The position numbers and the translations under genes are program-made. A DNA stretch of 43,252 bases from Alphaproteobacteria bacterium (GTDB lineage Bacteria > Pseudomonadota > Alphaproteobacteria > ATCC43930 > CGMCC-115725). This document shows positions 15,906-24,711 of this stretch, piece by piece (the first letter of the stretch is position 1; every line of letters starts with the position of its first letter). Where the stretch lies: NCBI GenBank assembly GCA_030041385.1, contig JASHNY010000038.1:1-43252 (forward strand), written 5' to 3'. The notes under the pieces are model-generated. The model ran no database searches and was not told the DNA's origin. It saw only the letters and a program-made list of their open reading frames with translations.

Positions 15906-16628
15906 ATGTCCGACACCGCACCGCCGCCCGGCTTCATCCCGACCCAGCGTACCAGGGTGCGCCGACATCCAGAGCGCGCGCATTACGACCGCGACACCGT
16001 GTTCGCGATCCTCGATGCGGCCTTGCTGTGCCATATCGGCTACGTGATCGACGGGCGGCCTTACGTGACGCCGACATTGTTCTGGCGCGAAGGCGAACGG
16101 CTCTACTGGCACGGCTCGTCGGCGAGCCGGATGCTGCGCAGCCAGGCCGCGGGGATTCCGGTGTGCGTGACGGTCAGTCATATCGACGGGCTGATCCTGG
16201 CGCGCTCCGCCTTTCGCCACTCGATGAACTACCGCGCGGTGATGGCCTTCGGCACCGCATCGATTGTCACCGATCCCAGGCACAAGGAGGCCGGGTTCAA
16301 CGCCTTCATCGAGCGGCTCTATCCCGGCCGCACCGGCCTCATGCGCGATATCCTGCCGCAGGAGTTGAAGGCGACCACGCTGATCAGCATGGAGATCGAA
16401 GAGGCCTCGGCCAAAATTCGCGCCGGCGGACCGCTCGACCTTGAAGCCGATTACGGCGCGGAATGCTGGGCCGGAATGATTCCGATCGCGCAGCGTCTCG
16501 GCGCGCCGATCCCCGACCCGATCGCGCCGCCGCGCACCGCGCCCGGCCCCGAGATCGGCCATTTCGCCGAGGGTGCGGCGCTCGACCAGGTGTTGCTGGC
16601 GGTGGCGCGGCGCGTCAGCCCTTCGTGA
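15906..16628 (+). CDS. Pyridoxamine 5'-phosphate oxidase family flavoprotein
   Basis: A 240-residue protein of the PNPOx-like split-barrel family (the Pyridox_ox_2 type). Typical segments are LCHIGYVIDGRPYVTPTLFW (about 38-57), YWHGSSASRMLR and VCVTVSHIDGLILARSAFRH, which in relatives form the flavin/heme/F420-binding barrel. Only the last 240 codons of a much longer open frame are used; the ATG at 15906 starts family similarity. It lies directly behind the MocR-type regulator and is probably its partner or target. Its 3' end overlaps the convergent acyl-CoA dehydrogenase gene by 14 bp. Confidence 0.88.
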   Translation: MSDTAPPPGFIPTQRTRVRRHPERAHYDRDTVFAILDAALLCHIGYVIDGRPYVTPTLFWREGERLYWHGSSASRMLRSQAAGIPVCVTVSHIDGLILARSAFRHSMNYRAVMAFGTASIVTDPRHKEAGFNAFIERLYPGRTGLMRDILPQELKATTLISMEIEEASAKIRAGGPLDLEADYGAECWAGMIPIAQRLGAPIPDPIAPPRTAPGPEIGHFAEGAALDQVLLAVARRVSPS

Positions 16629-17748
16629 GCTCGCGCGAGATGACGAGGCGCTGGATGTCGCTGGTGCCTTCGTAAATCTGGCACACCCGCACGTCGCGCC
16701 AGATGCGCTCGACCGGAAAATCGGCGAGATAGCCGTAGCCGCCGTGAATCTGGATCGCGGCGGAGCACACCCGCTCGGCCATTTCCGAGGCGAACAGTTT
16801 CGCCATCGCCGCCTCTTTGAGGCACGGTTCGCCGTCGTCGCGGCGCTCTGCGGCGTCGAGGATCAGCCCGCGCGCGGCATTGATCTCGGTTGCCATGTCG
16901 GCAAGGCGGAAGGCCACCGCCTGGTGCGCGGCAATCTTCTGCCCGAACGCCTCGCGCTGCTGCGCGTATTGCAGGGCGGCCTCGTAGGCGGCGCGGGCCA
17001 TGCCCAGCGATTGCGCGGCGATGCCGATGCGGCCGCCTTCGAGGTTGGGGAGCGCGATGCGATACCCCTCGCCTTCGGCCCCGAGCATCAAATCGGGGGT
17101 CAGTTCCATGTCTTCAAACACGATCTGCGCGGTGTCGGAGGCGCGCTGCCCCGATTTGTGCTCGACCCGGGCGACGCGCCAGCCCGGCGTGCCGGTCGGC
17201 ACGATGAAGGCGCTGATGCCCTTGCGCCCGGCCTTGGGGTCGGTCACGGCGAAGACGATCGCGACCTGCGCGGTCGAGCCCGAGGTGATGAACTGCTTGG
17301 TGCCGTTCACCACCCAGCGGTTGCCGTGGCGCTTGGCGCGCGTCTTGATCGCCGCTGCATCGGAGCCGGCCTGCGGCTCGCTGAGGCAGAACGCCGCCAG
17401 CATTTCGCCCGCCGCGATCGGCCGCAGAAATCGCTGCTTCTGTTCCTCCGAGCCGTAGCCCAGCACGACCGACGAGCTCAGCGAGTTGACGGCGACGATC
17501 GTCGAGGTCGCGCCGTCGCCGGCCGCGATCTCTTCGAGCGCCAGGGCGTAGCCGGTATACCCTGTGCCGGCACCGCCATACTGCTCGGGCACCAGCATAC
17601 CCATGAAACCGAGCCGGCCGAGCTCGGCCAGCGCCTCTTGCGGAAACCTGGCCTCGCGGTCCCATTCGGCCGCATGCGGCGCCAGCAGGGTTTGCGCCAC
17701 GTCGCGCGCCGCATCGCGCAAAAGCGCCTGTTCCTCGGTCAGCCTCAT
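16615..17748 (-). CDS. Acyl-CoA dehydrogenase
   Basis: A 377-residue FAD enzyme that oxidises an acyl-CoA to the enoyl-CoA and passes electrons to ETF. FAD-binding segments FCLSEPQAGSDAAAI and FITSGSTAQVAIV are present. The catalytic Glu is in the QIYEGTSDIQR motif (E360), the position used by short- and medium-chain enzymes. HGGYGYLADFPVERIWRD precedes it. It follows isovaleryl-CoA dehydrogenase on the same strand after a 77-bp gap, so a branched short-chain substrate (isobutyryl- or 2-methylbutyryl-CoA) is plausible but not proven. Butyryl-CoA remains an alternative. Confidence 0.94.
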   Translation of the reverse strand: MRLTEEQALLRDAARDVAQTLLAPHAAEWDREARFPQEALAELGRLGFMGMLVPEQYGGAGTGYTGYALALEEIAAGDGATSTIVAVNSLSSSVVLGYGSEEQKQRFLRPIAAGEMLAAFCLSEPQAGSDAAAIKTRAKRHGNRWVVNGTKQFITSGSTAQVAIVFAVTDPKAGRKGISAFIVPTGTPGWRVARVEHKSGQRASDTAQIVFEDMELTPDLMLGAEGEGYRIALPNLEGGRIGIAAQSLGMARAAYEAALQYAQQREAFGQKIAAHQAVAFRLADMATEINAARGLILDAAERRDDGEPCLKEAAMAKLFASEMAERVCSAAIQIHGGYGYLADFPVERIWRDVRVCQIYEGTSDIQRLVISRELTKG

Positions 17749-17825
17749 TCGATCACATCATGCCATCTCGTTGAACCGCCGCAGCTGCGCTGCGAGCGAG
17801 GTTGCCGACACCGATGCGGGCATGC

Positions 17826-18998
17826 TCACGCGCTCTCGCTGAAAATCTCGCGGCCGATCAGCATGCGACGGATTTCGCTGGTGCCGGCGCCGATTTCGTA
17901 GAGCTTGGCGTCGCGCAACAGGCGGCCGGTCGGGTAGTCGTTGATATAGCCGTTGCCGCCGAGAATCTGCACCGCGTCGAGGGCGATCCGGGTCGCGGCC
18001 TCGGCGGCGTAAAGGATCGCGCCCGCCGCATCCTTGCGCGCGGTCTCGCCGCGGTCGCACGCGCGGGCCACCGCATAGACATAGGCGCGGCAGGCGCTGA
18101 AGCTCGTGTACATGTCGGCGAGCTTCCCTTGGATCAATTCAAACTCGCCGATCGCCTGGCCGAACTGCCTGCGCTCGTGGATGTAGGGAACCACGGTGTC
18201 GAGCGCGGCCTGCATGATGCCGAGCGGCCCGGCGGCAAGCACGGCGCGCTCGTAATCGAGCCCGCTCATCAACACCCGCACGCCCTCATCGACCCGGCCC
18301 AATACGTTCTCCGCCGGCACCTCGCAATCCTCGAACACCAATTCCGAGGTCGGGCTGCCGCGCATGCCGAGCTTGTCGAGCTTTTGCGCCGGCCGGAACC
18401 CTCTCATGCCCTTCTCGATCAGGAACGCGGTGATGCCGCGCGCACCGGCATCGGGCTTAGTCTTGGCATAGACCACCAGCGTATCGGCGTAATGTCCGTT
18501 GGTTATCCATAATTTGCTGCCGTTGAGGATGAACCGGTCGCCCCTCCTGTCGGCCCGCAGCCGCATCGACACAACATCGGAGCCGGCGCCCGGCTCGCTC
18601 ATCGCCAAGGCGCCGACATGCTTGCCCGAAATCAGGTCGGGCAGGTATTTGCGCTTTTGCGCCTCGTTGCCGTTGCGGCGGATCTGGTTGACGCAGAGGT
18701 TGGAATGCGCGCCATAGGATAGGCCGACCGAGGCCGAGGCGCGGCTCACCTCTTCCATCGCGACGCAATGGGCGAGGTAGCCCATGCCGCTGCCGCCGTA
18801 TTCCTCCTCGACCGTGATGCCATGCAAGCCGAGCGCGCCCATCTCGGGCCACAACTCGACCGGAAAGCGGTCGTCGCGGTCGATCGCGGCGGCGAGCGGC
18901 GCGATTTTGTCGTCGGCGAAGTCGCGCACCGTGTTGCGCAACAGATCGATCTCGGGGCCGAGATCGTGGTCGAGCATCGACAGCCGGGAATTCTGCAT
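17826..18998 (-). CDS. ivd: Isovaleryl-CoA dehydrogenase
   Basis: A 390-residue acyl-CoA dehydrogenase matching the isovaleryl-CoA type of leucine breakdown (3-methylbutanoyl-CoA to 3-methylcrotonyl-CoA). The diagnostic feature is the catalytic Glu in [16 protein letters not shown] (E250), while the position used by other family members is Gly ([12 protein letters not shown]). [17 protein letters not shown] is typical of the group. The start MQNSRLSML is preferred: AAAGGGCGG is upstream and the length then fits the family; a longer frame exists. It is upstream of a second acyl-CoA dehydrogenase. The methylcrotonyl-CoA carboxylase expected next in the pathway is not in this window. Confidence 0.94.
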   Translation of the reverse strand: MQNSRLSMLDHDLGPEIDLLRNTVRDFADDKIAPLAAAIDRDDRFPVELWPEMGALGLHGITVEEEYGGSGMGYLAHCVAMEEVSRASASVGLSYGAHSNLCVNQIRRNGNEAQKRKYLPDLISGKHVGALAMSEPGAGSDVVSMRLRADRRGDRFILNGSKLWITNGHYADTLVVYAKTKPDAGARGITAFLIEKGMRGFRPAQKLDKLGMRGSPTSELVFEDCEVPAENVLGRVDEGVRVLMSGLDYERAVLAAGPLGIMQAALDTVVPYIHERRQFGQAIGEFELIQGKLADMYTSFSACRAYVYAVARACDRGETARKDAAGAILYAAEAATRIALDAVQILGGNGYINDYPTGRLLRDAKLYEIGAGTSEIRRMLIGREIFSESA

Positions 18999-19044
18999 CC
19001 GCCCTTTATGCCACAGGCTCGCCCTGTAAGGGAGGGCTGCAGCC

Positions 19045-20196
19045 TCACGAACCCGGCGCGGCTCGCAGCGGCGGATCGAGCAGGAACAGCCGGCGCCAGT
19101 CGGAAACCCGCGCGAATTCGATGAAGCGGTAGCTGAGCGCGGCAATGGCCAGGGTGATTACCGCAAAAAGCGCAAGCGAGGCCGCAAAGGGTCCGAACCC
19201 CATGGCGCCGCGGCCGCGCATCATCAGATCAAGCAGCGGAAGGTGCCAGATGTAGAGGCTGTAGCACATCATGCCGAGCAGCTGTAGCGGACGCCAGCTC
19301 AGCCATGCCGCAATCCGCGTCGTCGGCGCCAACGCCGCCCATACCACCAGGAACAGGCCGGCATCGAGAACATCGTTGAGGACGGCGCGGCCGATCGGCG
19401 GCAGTCCGCCGCGCAACACCTGATCGAAGCCGCACCAGGCCGTGAACACGAGCGCAACCCCCGCCGCCATGCATAGCCCGGAACGGGACGGCAGGCGACC
19501 GCGGATATAGAGCCGCGCCAGCATCATGCCGATCACGAACTCGTCGATCCGGCACAGCAGCATGTCGCTGTTGAAGGTGGCGCCCTGCAGCGCCGGAAAG
19601 CGGCTGATGCCCCCGAGCCGGGCCGCCAGCGCGAACACCAGCGCAAACGCGAGAACGCGCGCCAGGCTGAACCGCGTCGCCGCCACCACGAAGAACGGAA
19701 ACACCGCGCTGAACGCGATCTCGACCCCGATCGACCACAAGGCGGTATTGAAGGATGGGGCGAAATCATGCGGGTTCAGCGTAAACGCGACGCTGAGGAC
19801 CGACAGCAATTCGGCGACCCCATGCCCGTCATGCCGCCCGGCGAGCGTCCACTCGACGATCGCTGCGGCGTAAAACAGCGGCATCAGGCGCAGAAACCGC
19901 CGCCGATAGAACGCCAGCCGATCGGCCACCGTCGCCATCGACCGCTCGCCCGCGGCATAGGGCAGAAACAGCACCAAGCCCGACAGGATGAAGAACAGGT
20001 TGACCCCGGTCCAGCCGTTGGTGACAACCGGCGACAGCCAGACCGGCACGGCGGTTGCGGGCCACATGCCGCAGACGACATGGAAATAGATGACGGCGAG
20101 AATGGCGATGCCGCGCAGCCCGTTGACCGGCGCCAGCCGCATCGCTGCGTGCGCTCCTGCCGGGGAGCCGAGAGATCGGCTGGTTCGGGCGCTCAT
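19045..20196 (-). CDS. Acyltransferase family 3 membrane protein (OafA/YrhL type)
   Basis: About 383 residues with around ten hydrophobic segments. The N-terminal region contains [20 protein letters not shown] with the conserved R and H of the acyltransferase-3 family, and [14 protein letters not shown] follows. Such proteins transfer acetyl or other acyl groups to cell-surface glycans. Start is uncertain: GTG 20223, ATG 20196 and ATG 20142 are in frame; the last has AGGAG 11 bases upstream but would leave almost no leader before the first helix. It ends 46 bp before the ivd start on the same strand. The acyl acceptor is unknown. Confidence 0.88.
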   Translation of the reverse strand: MSARTSRSLGSPAGAHAAMRLAPVNGLRGIAILAVIYFHVVCGMWPATAVPVWLSPVVTNGWTGVNLFFILSGLVLFLPYAAGERSMATVADRLAFYRRRFLRLMPLFYAAAIVEWTLAGRHDGHGVAELLSVLSVAFTLNPHDFAPSFNTALWSIGVEIAFSAVFPFFVVAATRFSLARVLAFALVFALAARLGGISRFPALQGATFNSDMLLCRIDEFVIGMMLARLYIRGRLPSRSGLCMAAGVALVFTAWCGFDQVLRGGLPPIGRAVLNDVLDAGLFLVVWAALAPTTRIAAWLSWRPLQLLGMMCYSLYIWHLPLLDLMMRGRGAMGFGPFAASLALFAVITLAIAALSYRFIEFARVSDWRRLFLLDPPLRAAPGS

Positions 20197-20281
20197 CGCC
20201 GGCGATGATGCCGGGCCGGGCACAACGAAGGGTTAACGCCGCTTATGCGGCGCGCCGGGCCTGCGGAGCGGATGGCAAAGC

Positions 20282-20368
20282 TGGTGCGGTCGAGAAGACT
20301 CGAACTTCCACGGAGTTTCCCCCACAGCGACCTCAACGCTGCGCGTCTACCAATTCCGCCACGACCGC
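20282..20368 (-). tRNA. tRNA-Leu (anticodon GAG)
   Basis: The 87-nt minus-strand sequence has acceptor GCGGTCG/CGACCGC, anticodon stem CAGCG/CGCTG with loop TTGAGGT (anticodon GAG), a long class II variable arm, TTCGAGT T-loop and an encoded CCA. It decodes CUC and CUU. It is divergent from lipB, whose start is about 50 bp away. Confidence 0.97.
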
Positions 20369-20417
20369 ACGCCGGGGAGTGGGGCGCGTCCTAGCAAATA
20401 CGGGGTATCATAGCAAG

Positions 20418-21086
20418 ATGAACGACGGATCTTGGCCCCGTGCAATCGAATGGCGCCACAGCGACGCGCTCGTCCCCTACGACGCGGCCGTAGCCGCAAT
20501 GGAGGCGCGGGCGGCGGCGATCCGTGACCAAGGCGCGCCGGAACTGGTGTGGCTGTTGGAGCACCCGCCGCTCTATACCGCCGGCACCAGCGCGGACGCG
20601 GCCGAGCTGCTCGACCCGCAGGCGCTGCCCGTGTTCAAAAGCGGCCGCGGCGGGCGGTTCACCTATCACGGGCCTGGCCAGCGCGTGGCCTATGTGCTGC
20701 TCGACCTCGACCGCCACGGGCATGACGTGCGCTGCCACGTGTGGCGGCTCGAAGAATGGATGATCCGCGCCTTGGCGCGGTTCAACGTGCGCGGCGAGCG
20801 GCGCGACGGGCGGATCGGCGTGTGGGTTGCCGGGCGCGATGGCGGCGAGGCCAAGATCGCTGCAATCGGGGTCAGGATACGGCGCTGGATCACCTATCAC
20901 GGCGTTGCCTTGAACGTGGACCCGGACCTTAGTCATTTTCGCGGCATCGTGCCCTGCGGCATCGCCGATTACGGCGTCACCTCGCTCGCCGCGCTCGGCA
21001 TCACCGCGACGATGGCAGAGGTCGACATCGCGCTCAGGGCGACCTTCGATGACGTGTTCGCGGCGGCGCCGGCGTGCAATTCCTGA
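20418..21086 (+). CDS. lipB: Octanoyltransferase LipB
   Basis: A 222-residue enzyme that moves octanoyl from acyl carrier protein to lipoyl domains, the first step of endogenous lipoate synthesis. The catalytic Cys180 is in [15 protein letters not shown], the conserved Lys146 in AKIAAIGV, and [17 protein letters not shown] matches the substrate-binding block. The start at [12 protein letters not shown] fits the family length; there is no clear ribosome site. TATCAT at 20406-20411 lies only six bases before the ATG, which suggests a leaderless transcript, but no -35 is evident. Lipoate is needed by the branched-chain and pyruvate dehydrogenase complexes that feed the nearby acyl-CoA genes. Confidence 0.95.
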   Translation: MNDGSWPRAIEWRHSDALVPYDAAVAAMEARAAAIRDQGAPELVWLLEHPPLYTAGTSADAAELLDPQALPVFKSGRGGRFTYHGPGQRVAYVLLDLDRHGHDVRCHVWRLEEWMIRALARFNVRGERRDGRIGVWVAGRDGGEAKIAAIGVRIRRWITYHGVALNVDPDLSHFRGIVPCGIADYGVTSLAALGITATMAEVDIALRATFDDVFAAAPACNS

Positions 21087-21132
21087 GGCACCCGCCCATA
21101 TCTAAACGACTGCCGCACATCCAATTGACTCA

Positions 21133-22425
21133 ATGAGTACCTTGTTCGAAAGCCAGGCCCCGCACCCGCTCGCCGACCGGCTGCGGCCGCAGCGCCTCGC
21201 CGACATCGTCGGCCAGGACCACCTGATCGGCGCCGAGGGGCCGATCGGCCGCATGGTCGCGGAGCGGCGGCTGGCCTCAATGATCCTGTGGGGACCGCCG
21301 GGTTGCGGCAAGACGACGATTGCGCGGCTGTTGGCGCAGGGTACCGATCTCGCGTTCGAGCCGCTGTCGGCGGTGTTTTCCGGCGTCGCCGACCTCCGGA
21401 AGGTGTTCGATGCGGCGCGGAAGCGCCGCGCGATGGGCCACGGCACATTGCTGTTCGTCGACGAGATCCACCGCTTCAACCGCGCCCAGCAGGACGCCTT
21501 TCTGCCGGTCGTCGAAGACGGCACCGTGATCCTCGTCGGAGCGACGACGGAAAACCCGTCATTCGAATTGATCGGGGCGCTGCTGTCGCGTGCGCAGGTT
21601 TTCGTGCTGCGCCGGCTCGACGACGGCGACCTTGAAACATTGTTGCAGCGCGCCGAACGGGCTCTCGGCCATGGCCTGCCGCTTTCGGATGACGGCCGCG
21701 CCGCGCTGCGGACGATGGCCGATGGCGACGGGCGATTCCTGCTGAACCTGGTCGAGGAGATCGACCGGCTGCCCCAGTCGCCGCCGCTCGGCCCGCAGCA
21801 ATTGGCCGCGCTGGTGCAGAAGCGCGCACCGCTTTACGACAAGCAGCAGGAAGGTCACTACAACCTGATCAGCGCGCTGCATAAATCGGTGCGCGGCTCC
21901 GATACCGACGCGGCGCTCTATTGGCTGGCGCGCATGCTCGCCGGCGGCGAGGACCCGATCTACATCTTGCGGCGGATGACGCGCGCGGCGGTCGAGGATA
22001 TCGGTCTTGCCGACCCACCAGCGATAGCGCAGGCGCTGGCCGCGTGGGACGCCTACGACCGGCTCGGCTCGCCCGAAGGCGAACTGGCGATCGCCCAGCT
22101 CGTGATCTACCTCGCCACGGCGCCGAAATCCAACGCAGCCTACACCGCCTTCGGGGAAGCGATGCGGATGGCGCGCGAGACCGGCTCGCTGATGCCGCCC
22201 AGGCACGCCCTCAATGCGCCAACCCGGCTGATGCGCGACTTAGGCTATGGCCAAGGCTATGTCTACGATCACGCGACGGCAGAGGGATTTTCCGGACAAA
22301 ACTATTTTCCGGAAGGGGTTGAGCGTGAAAACTTCTATCGGCCCGGCGAGCGCGGCTTTGAGCGCGAGATCAGGAAGCGGCTCGATTATTGGGAAAAATT
22401 GCGCGAGCGGGCGGCCGCGAAATGA
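21133..22425 (+). CDS. rarA: Replication-associated recombination protein RarA
   Basis: A 430-residue AAA+ ATPase of the RarA/MgsA (WRNIP1) family acting at stalled replication forks. Walker A is WGPPGCGKTT (53-62), Walker B is LLFVDEIHRFN (106-116), sensor 1 is VGATTENPSFE. The C-terminal tetramerisation region contains YWLARMLAGGEDPIYILRRM and YGQGYVYDH. The start codon follows lipB by 46 bp. No strong ribosome site is visible. Length and all motifs match the family, so the call is secure. Confidence 0.96.
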   Translation: MSTLFESQAPHPLADRLRPQRLADIVGQDHLIGAEGPIGRMVAERRLASMILWGPPGCGKTTIARLLAQGTDLAFEPLSAVFSGVADLRKVFDAARKRRAMGHGTLLFVDEIHRFNRAQQDAFLPVVEDGTVILVGATTENPSFELIGALLSRAQVFVLRRLDDGDLETLLQRAERALGHGLPLSDDGRAALRTMADGDGRFLLNLVEEIDRLPQSPPLGPQQLAALVQKRAPLYDKQQEGHYNLISALHKSVRGSDTDAALYWLARMLAGGEDPIYILRRMTRAAVEDIGLADPPAIAQALAAWDAYDRLGSPEGELAIAQLVIYLATAPKSNAAYTAFGEAMRMARETGSLMPPRHALNAPTRLMRDLGYGQGYVYDHATAEGFSGQNYFPEGVERENFYRPGERGFEREIRKRLDYWEKLRERAAAK

Positions 22426-22443
22426 GTGCGGATCACCCTTGTT

Positions 22444-22481
22444 CGTCATGGCCGGCCCCGGATCTGCTCCGGGGGATGACG
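22444..22481. repeat. Dispersed palindromic (REP-like) element, copy C
   Basis: CGTCAT and ATGACG ends enclose a CCCCGGA-TCTGC-TCCGGGG hairpin. It occupies the rarA-rluC gap, with no T-run that would make it a terminator. Confidence 0.7.
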
Positions 22482-22506
22482 CCTTATCTTGCGGAGCCTC
22501 GCTCTC

Positions 22507-23484
22507 GTGAGCGGCACTGACACGATCACGGTCCGGCCGGAAGACGGCGAGTTGCGGCTCGACCGCTGGTTTCGCCGGCATTTCCCGCAGCTCGCCCACG
22601 GGCGGCTGGAAAAATTGCTGCGCACCGGCCAGGTCAGGGTCGATGGCCGGCGAGCGCGGGCCGGCGACCGCATCACGCCCGGCCAGACGATCCGGGTGCC
22701 GCCGCTCGGCGAGGCACCGCCGGCGCCGCAGCGGCCGCGCGTGACGGCGCATGACGAGGCGGCGCTGCGCGACGCGGTGATCTATCGCGACGACTGGGCC
22801 ATCGTGATCGACAAACCGCCCGGCCTTGCCGTACAGGGCGGTACCGGCACCGACCGCCATGTCGACCTGCTGCTCGACGGGCTGCGCTTCGACCGCGACG
22901 AGCGCCCCCGCCTCGTGCACCGGCTCGACAAGGACACCAGCGGCGTGCTGCTGCTGGCGCGCACGGCAGCAGCGGCGGCATTTTTCGCCCGTGCCTTTCG
23001 CGACAAGGCGACGCGCAAGGTTTATTGGGCGGCCGCAGTCGGCGTGCCGGAAATTCCGCAGGGCCGCATCGAACTGGCGCTGGCCAAAGTGCCGGGCCGC
23101 GGCGGCGAGCGCGTGCGCCCAGACGATGCCGGCAAGAACGCGGTCACCTATTACCGCGTCATCGACCAGGCCGGCGCGCGCGCGAGCTGGCTTGCCCTGT
23201 TGCCGTTGACCGGGCGCACGCACCAATTGCGCGCGCATTGCGCCGCGATCGGCACGCCGATCCTCGGCGACGGCAAGTACGGCGGCGCCGGCGCCCATCT
23301 CGGCGGCCATGTCGCGGCGCACCGGCTGCATCTGCACGCCCGATCGCTGGCGATTCCGCACCCCGCGGGCGGCACGCTGCGGATCGCCGCAAAATTGCCG
23401 CCGCACATGCAGCGGCTGTGGGAATTTCTCGGGTTTGCCGGCGAGGCCGACGACCCGTTCGCCGGATTGGAGGCCGAGGAATGA
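22507..23484 (+). CDS. 23S rRNA pseudouridine synthase, RluC/RluD type
   Basis: From the GTG at 22507 this is 325 residues: an N-terminal S4 RNA-binding domain (LRLDRWFRRHFPQLAHGRLE, about 16-36) followed by the RluA-family catalytic domain. The catalytic Asp141 is in LVHRLDKDTSGVLLLA, and LLPLTGRTHQLRAH is the second family motif. It isomerises uridines in large-subunit rRNA; RluC is favoured by architecture, but RluD cannot be excluded. GTG is chosen because GGAG lies 10 bases upstream; an in-frame TTG at 22489 is the alternative. The 3' end overlaps the next gene (ATGA). Confidence 0.92.
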   Translation: MSGTDTITVRPEDGELRLDRWFRRHFPQLAHGRLEKLLRTGQVRVDGRRARAGDRITPGQTIRVPPLGEAPPAPQRPRVTAHDEAALRDAVIYRDDWAIVIDKPPGLAVQGGTGTDRHVDLLLDGLRFDRDERPRLVHRLDKDTSGVLLLARTAAAAAFFARAFRDKATRKVYWAAAVGVPEIPQGRIELALAKVPGRGGERVRPDDAGKNAVTYYRVIDQAGARASWLALLPLTGRTHQLRAHCAAIGTPILGDGKYGGAGAHLGGHVAAHRLHLHARSLAIPHPAGGTLRIAAKLPPHMQRLWEFLGFAGEADDPFAGLEAEE

Positions 23485-24176
23485 GGCGGGTCTATCGCGA
23501 TGTCGCGGCCCGCTCGGTCGAGGGCGGGCACGTCGTCACGCTCGACGGCAAGATTGCGCACACGCCGGGGAAACGGCAGCTGCGGGTGCCGAGCGCGGCG
23601 TTGGCCGCGGCGATCGCCTCGGAGTGGGAGGCGCAGCGCCCCGACATCCGGCCGCATACGATGCCGCTGACCCGGCTTGCCGCGACGGCGATCGACCGCA
23701 CCGCCGAGCAGCGCGGCGCGATTGCCGCCGAGACGGCAAATTATGCCGGCACCGACCTGGTCTGTTATCGCGCCGAGCATCCGCCGGCCCTCGCCGCGCG
23801 CCAGCACGCGGTCTGGCAGCCGCTGATCGACTGGGCGGCGATGCGCTTCGATGCGCGGCTCGAAGCCACCACCGGGATCATCCCCAGGCCGCAGCCGGCG
23901 ACCGCCCTCGCGGCCTTTGCCGCAGCCGTCGCCGAGCATGACGATTTCGTCCTGACCGCCCTGCACACCGCGACCGCGGCCTGCGGCTCGCTGGTGATCG
24001 CGCTGGCCCTTTGCGAGGGGCGGCTCGATGCGAGCGAGGCCTTCGCCGCCTCGCAACTCGACGAAACCTTTCAGATCGAGGCCTGGGGCGAGGATTCCGA
24101 GGCCGCCAGGCGCCGCCGGGCCCTCGCCGCCGATATCGAGGCGACGGCGCGATTTGTCGAACTGCTCAAGGAATAG
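23481..24176 (+). CDS. ATP12-family F1-ATPase assembly chaperone
   Basis: A 231-residue ATP12-family protein, which in mitochondria and alphaproteobacteria helps assemble the F1 alpha subunit. The N-terminal RRVYRDVAARSV segment, HVVTLDGKIAHTPGKRQL and MPLTRLAATAIDR are typical, as is the C-terminal FQIEAWGEDSEAARRR. The ATG overlaps the stop of the pseudouridine synthase (ATGA), so translation is coupled. ATP12 next to an rluC-type gene is a recurring alphaproteobacterial arrangement, and its presence supports the assignment to that class. Confidence 0.92.
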   Translation: MRRVYRDVAARSVEGGHVVTLDGKIAHTPGKRQLRVPSAALAAAIASEWEAQRPDIRPHTMPLTRLAATAIDRTAEQRGAIAAETANYAGTDLVCYRAEHPPALAARQHAVWQPLIDWAAMRFDARLEATTGIIPRPQPATALAAFAAAVAEHDDFVLTALHTATAACGSLVIALALCEGRLDASEAFAASQLDETFQIEAWGEDSEAARRRRALAADIEATARFVELLKE

Positions 24177-24204
24177 CGCCGCCAAAACGAAGGACGCGGC
24201 TTGC

Positions 24205-24606
24205 CTAGCGCGGCTTCGCCTCTGCGCGATAGTCGCGGAACGCCTTCGAGGCGACCTGCAGCGATTCGCGGATGATCGGCACGCCGATATAGCCGGACAG
24301 GTGCAATAGCACCTCGGTCAATTCCTCCTCGCTCCAGCCCTGGCGCAGGGCAAAGCGGATGTGCAGGGCGAGCTCCGGTTCGCGCCCGGTGCACGCATCG
24401 GAAACCACGCAGATCAGCGCCCGCGTCTTGGTGTCGAGGCCGGGCCGGGTCCATAGCGCGCCGAACACGGTTTCGGTGGCGAGGTCGATGAATTTCTTCA
24501 TCACCGGGTCGCTGTAGATGCCCTTCGCCGCCGCCTCCACCGCGGCGTCGCCCATCAGCTGCCGGCGCATCGCCGCGCCTTTTTTGTAGAGTTCGCTCTC
24601 GGCCAT
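24205..24606 (-). CDS. Carboxymuconolactone decarboxylase family protein
   Basis: A 133-residue all-helical protein of the CMD/AhpD-like family, PcaC type. [20 protein letters not shown] followed by [18 protein letters not shown] is the signature region; the E...H pair of PcaC-like members is present and the AhpD CxxC redox motif is not. It could decarboxylate a lactone or have another role, since many members are uncharacterised. The start [10 protein letters not shown] has GAGAGGGGAA upstream; the frame is open further upstream without family character. It is convergent with the ATP12 gene and divergent from pccB. Confidence 0.88.
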   Translation of the reverse strand: MAESELYKKGAAMRRQLMGDAAVEAAAKGIYSDPVMKKFIDLATETVFGALWTRPGLDTKTRALICVVSDACTGREPELALHIRFALRQGWSEEELTEVLLHLSGYIGVPIIRESLQVASKAFRDYRAEAKPR

Positions 24607-24711
24607 GCCGTTCCCCTCTCGCCGGATGTGTCGCGCCATCTTGCCGCGCCGCCCGTCCGGCGGATAGTCGCAACTCTGGTCTTGCCGGCCGGTTTGGTGC
24701 TAACTCGCGGG

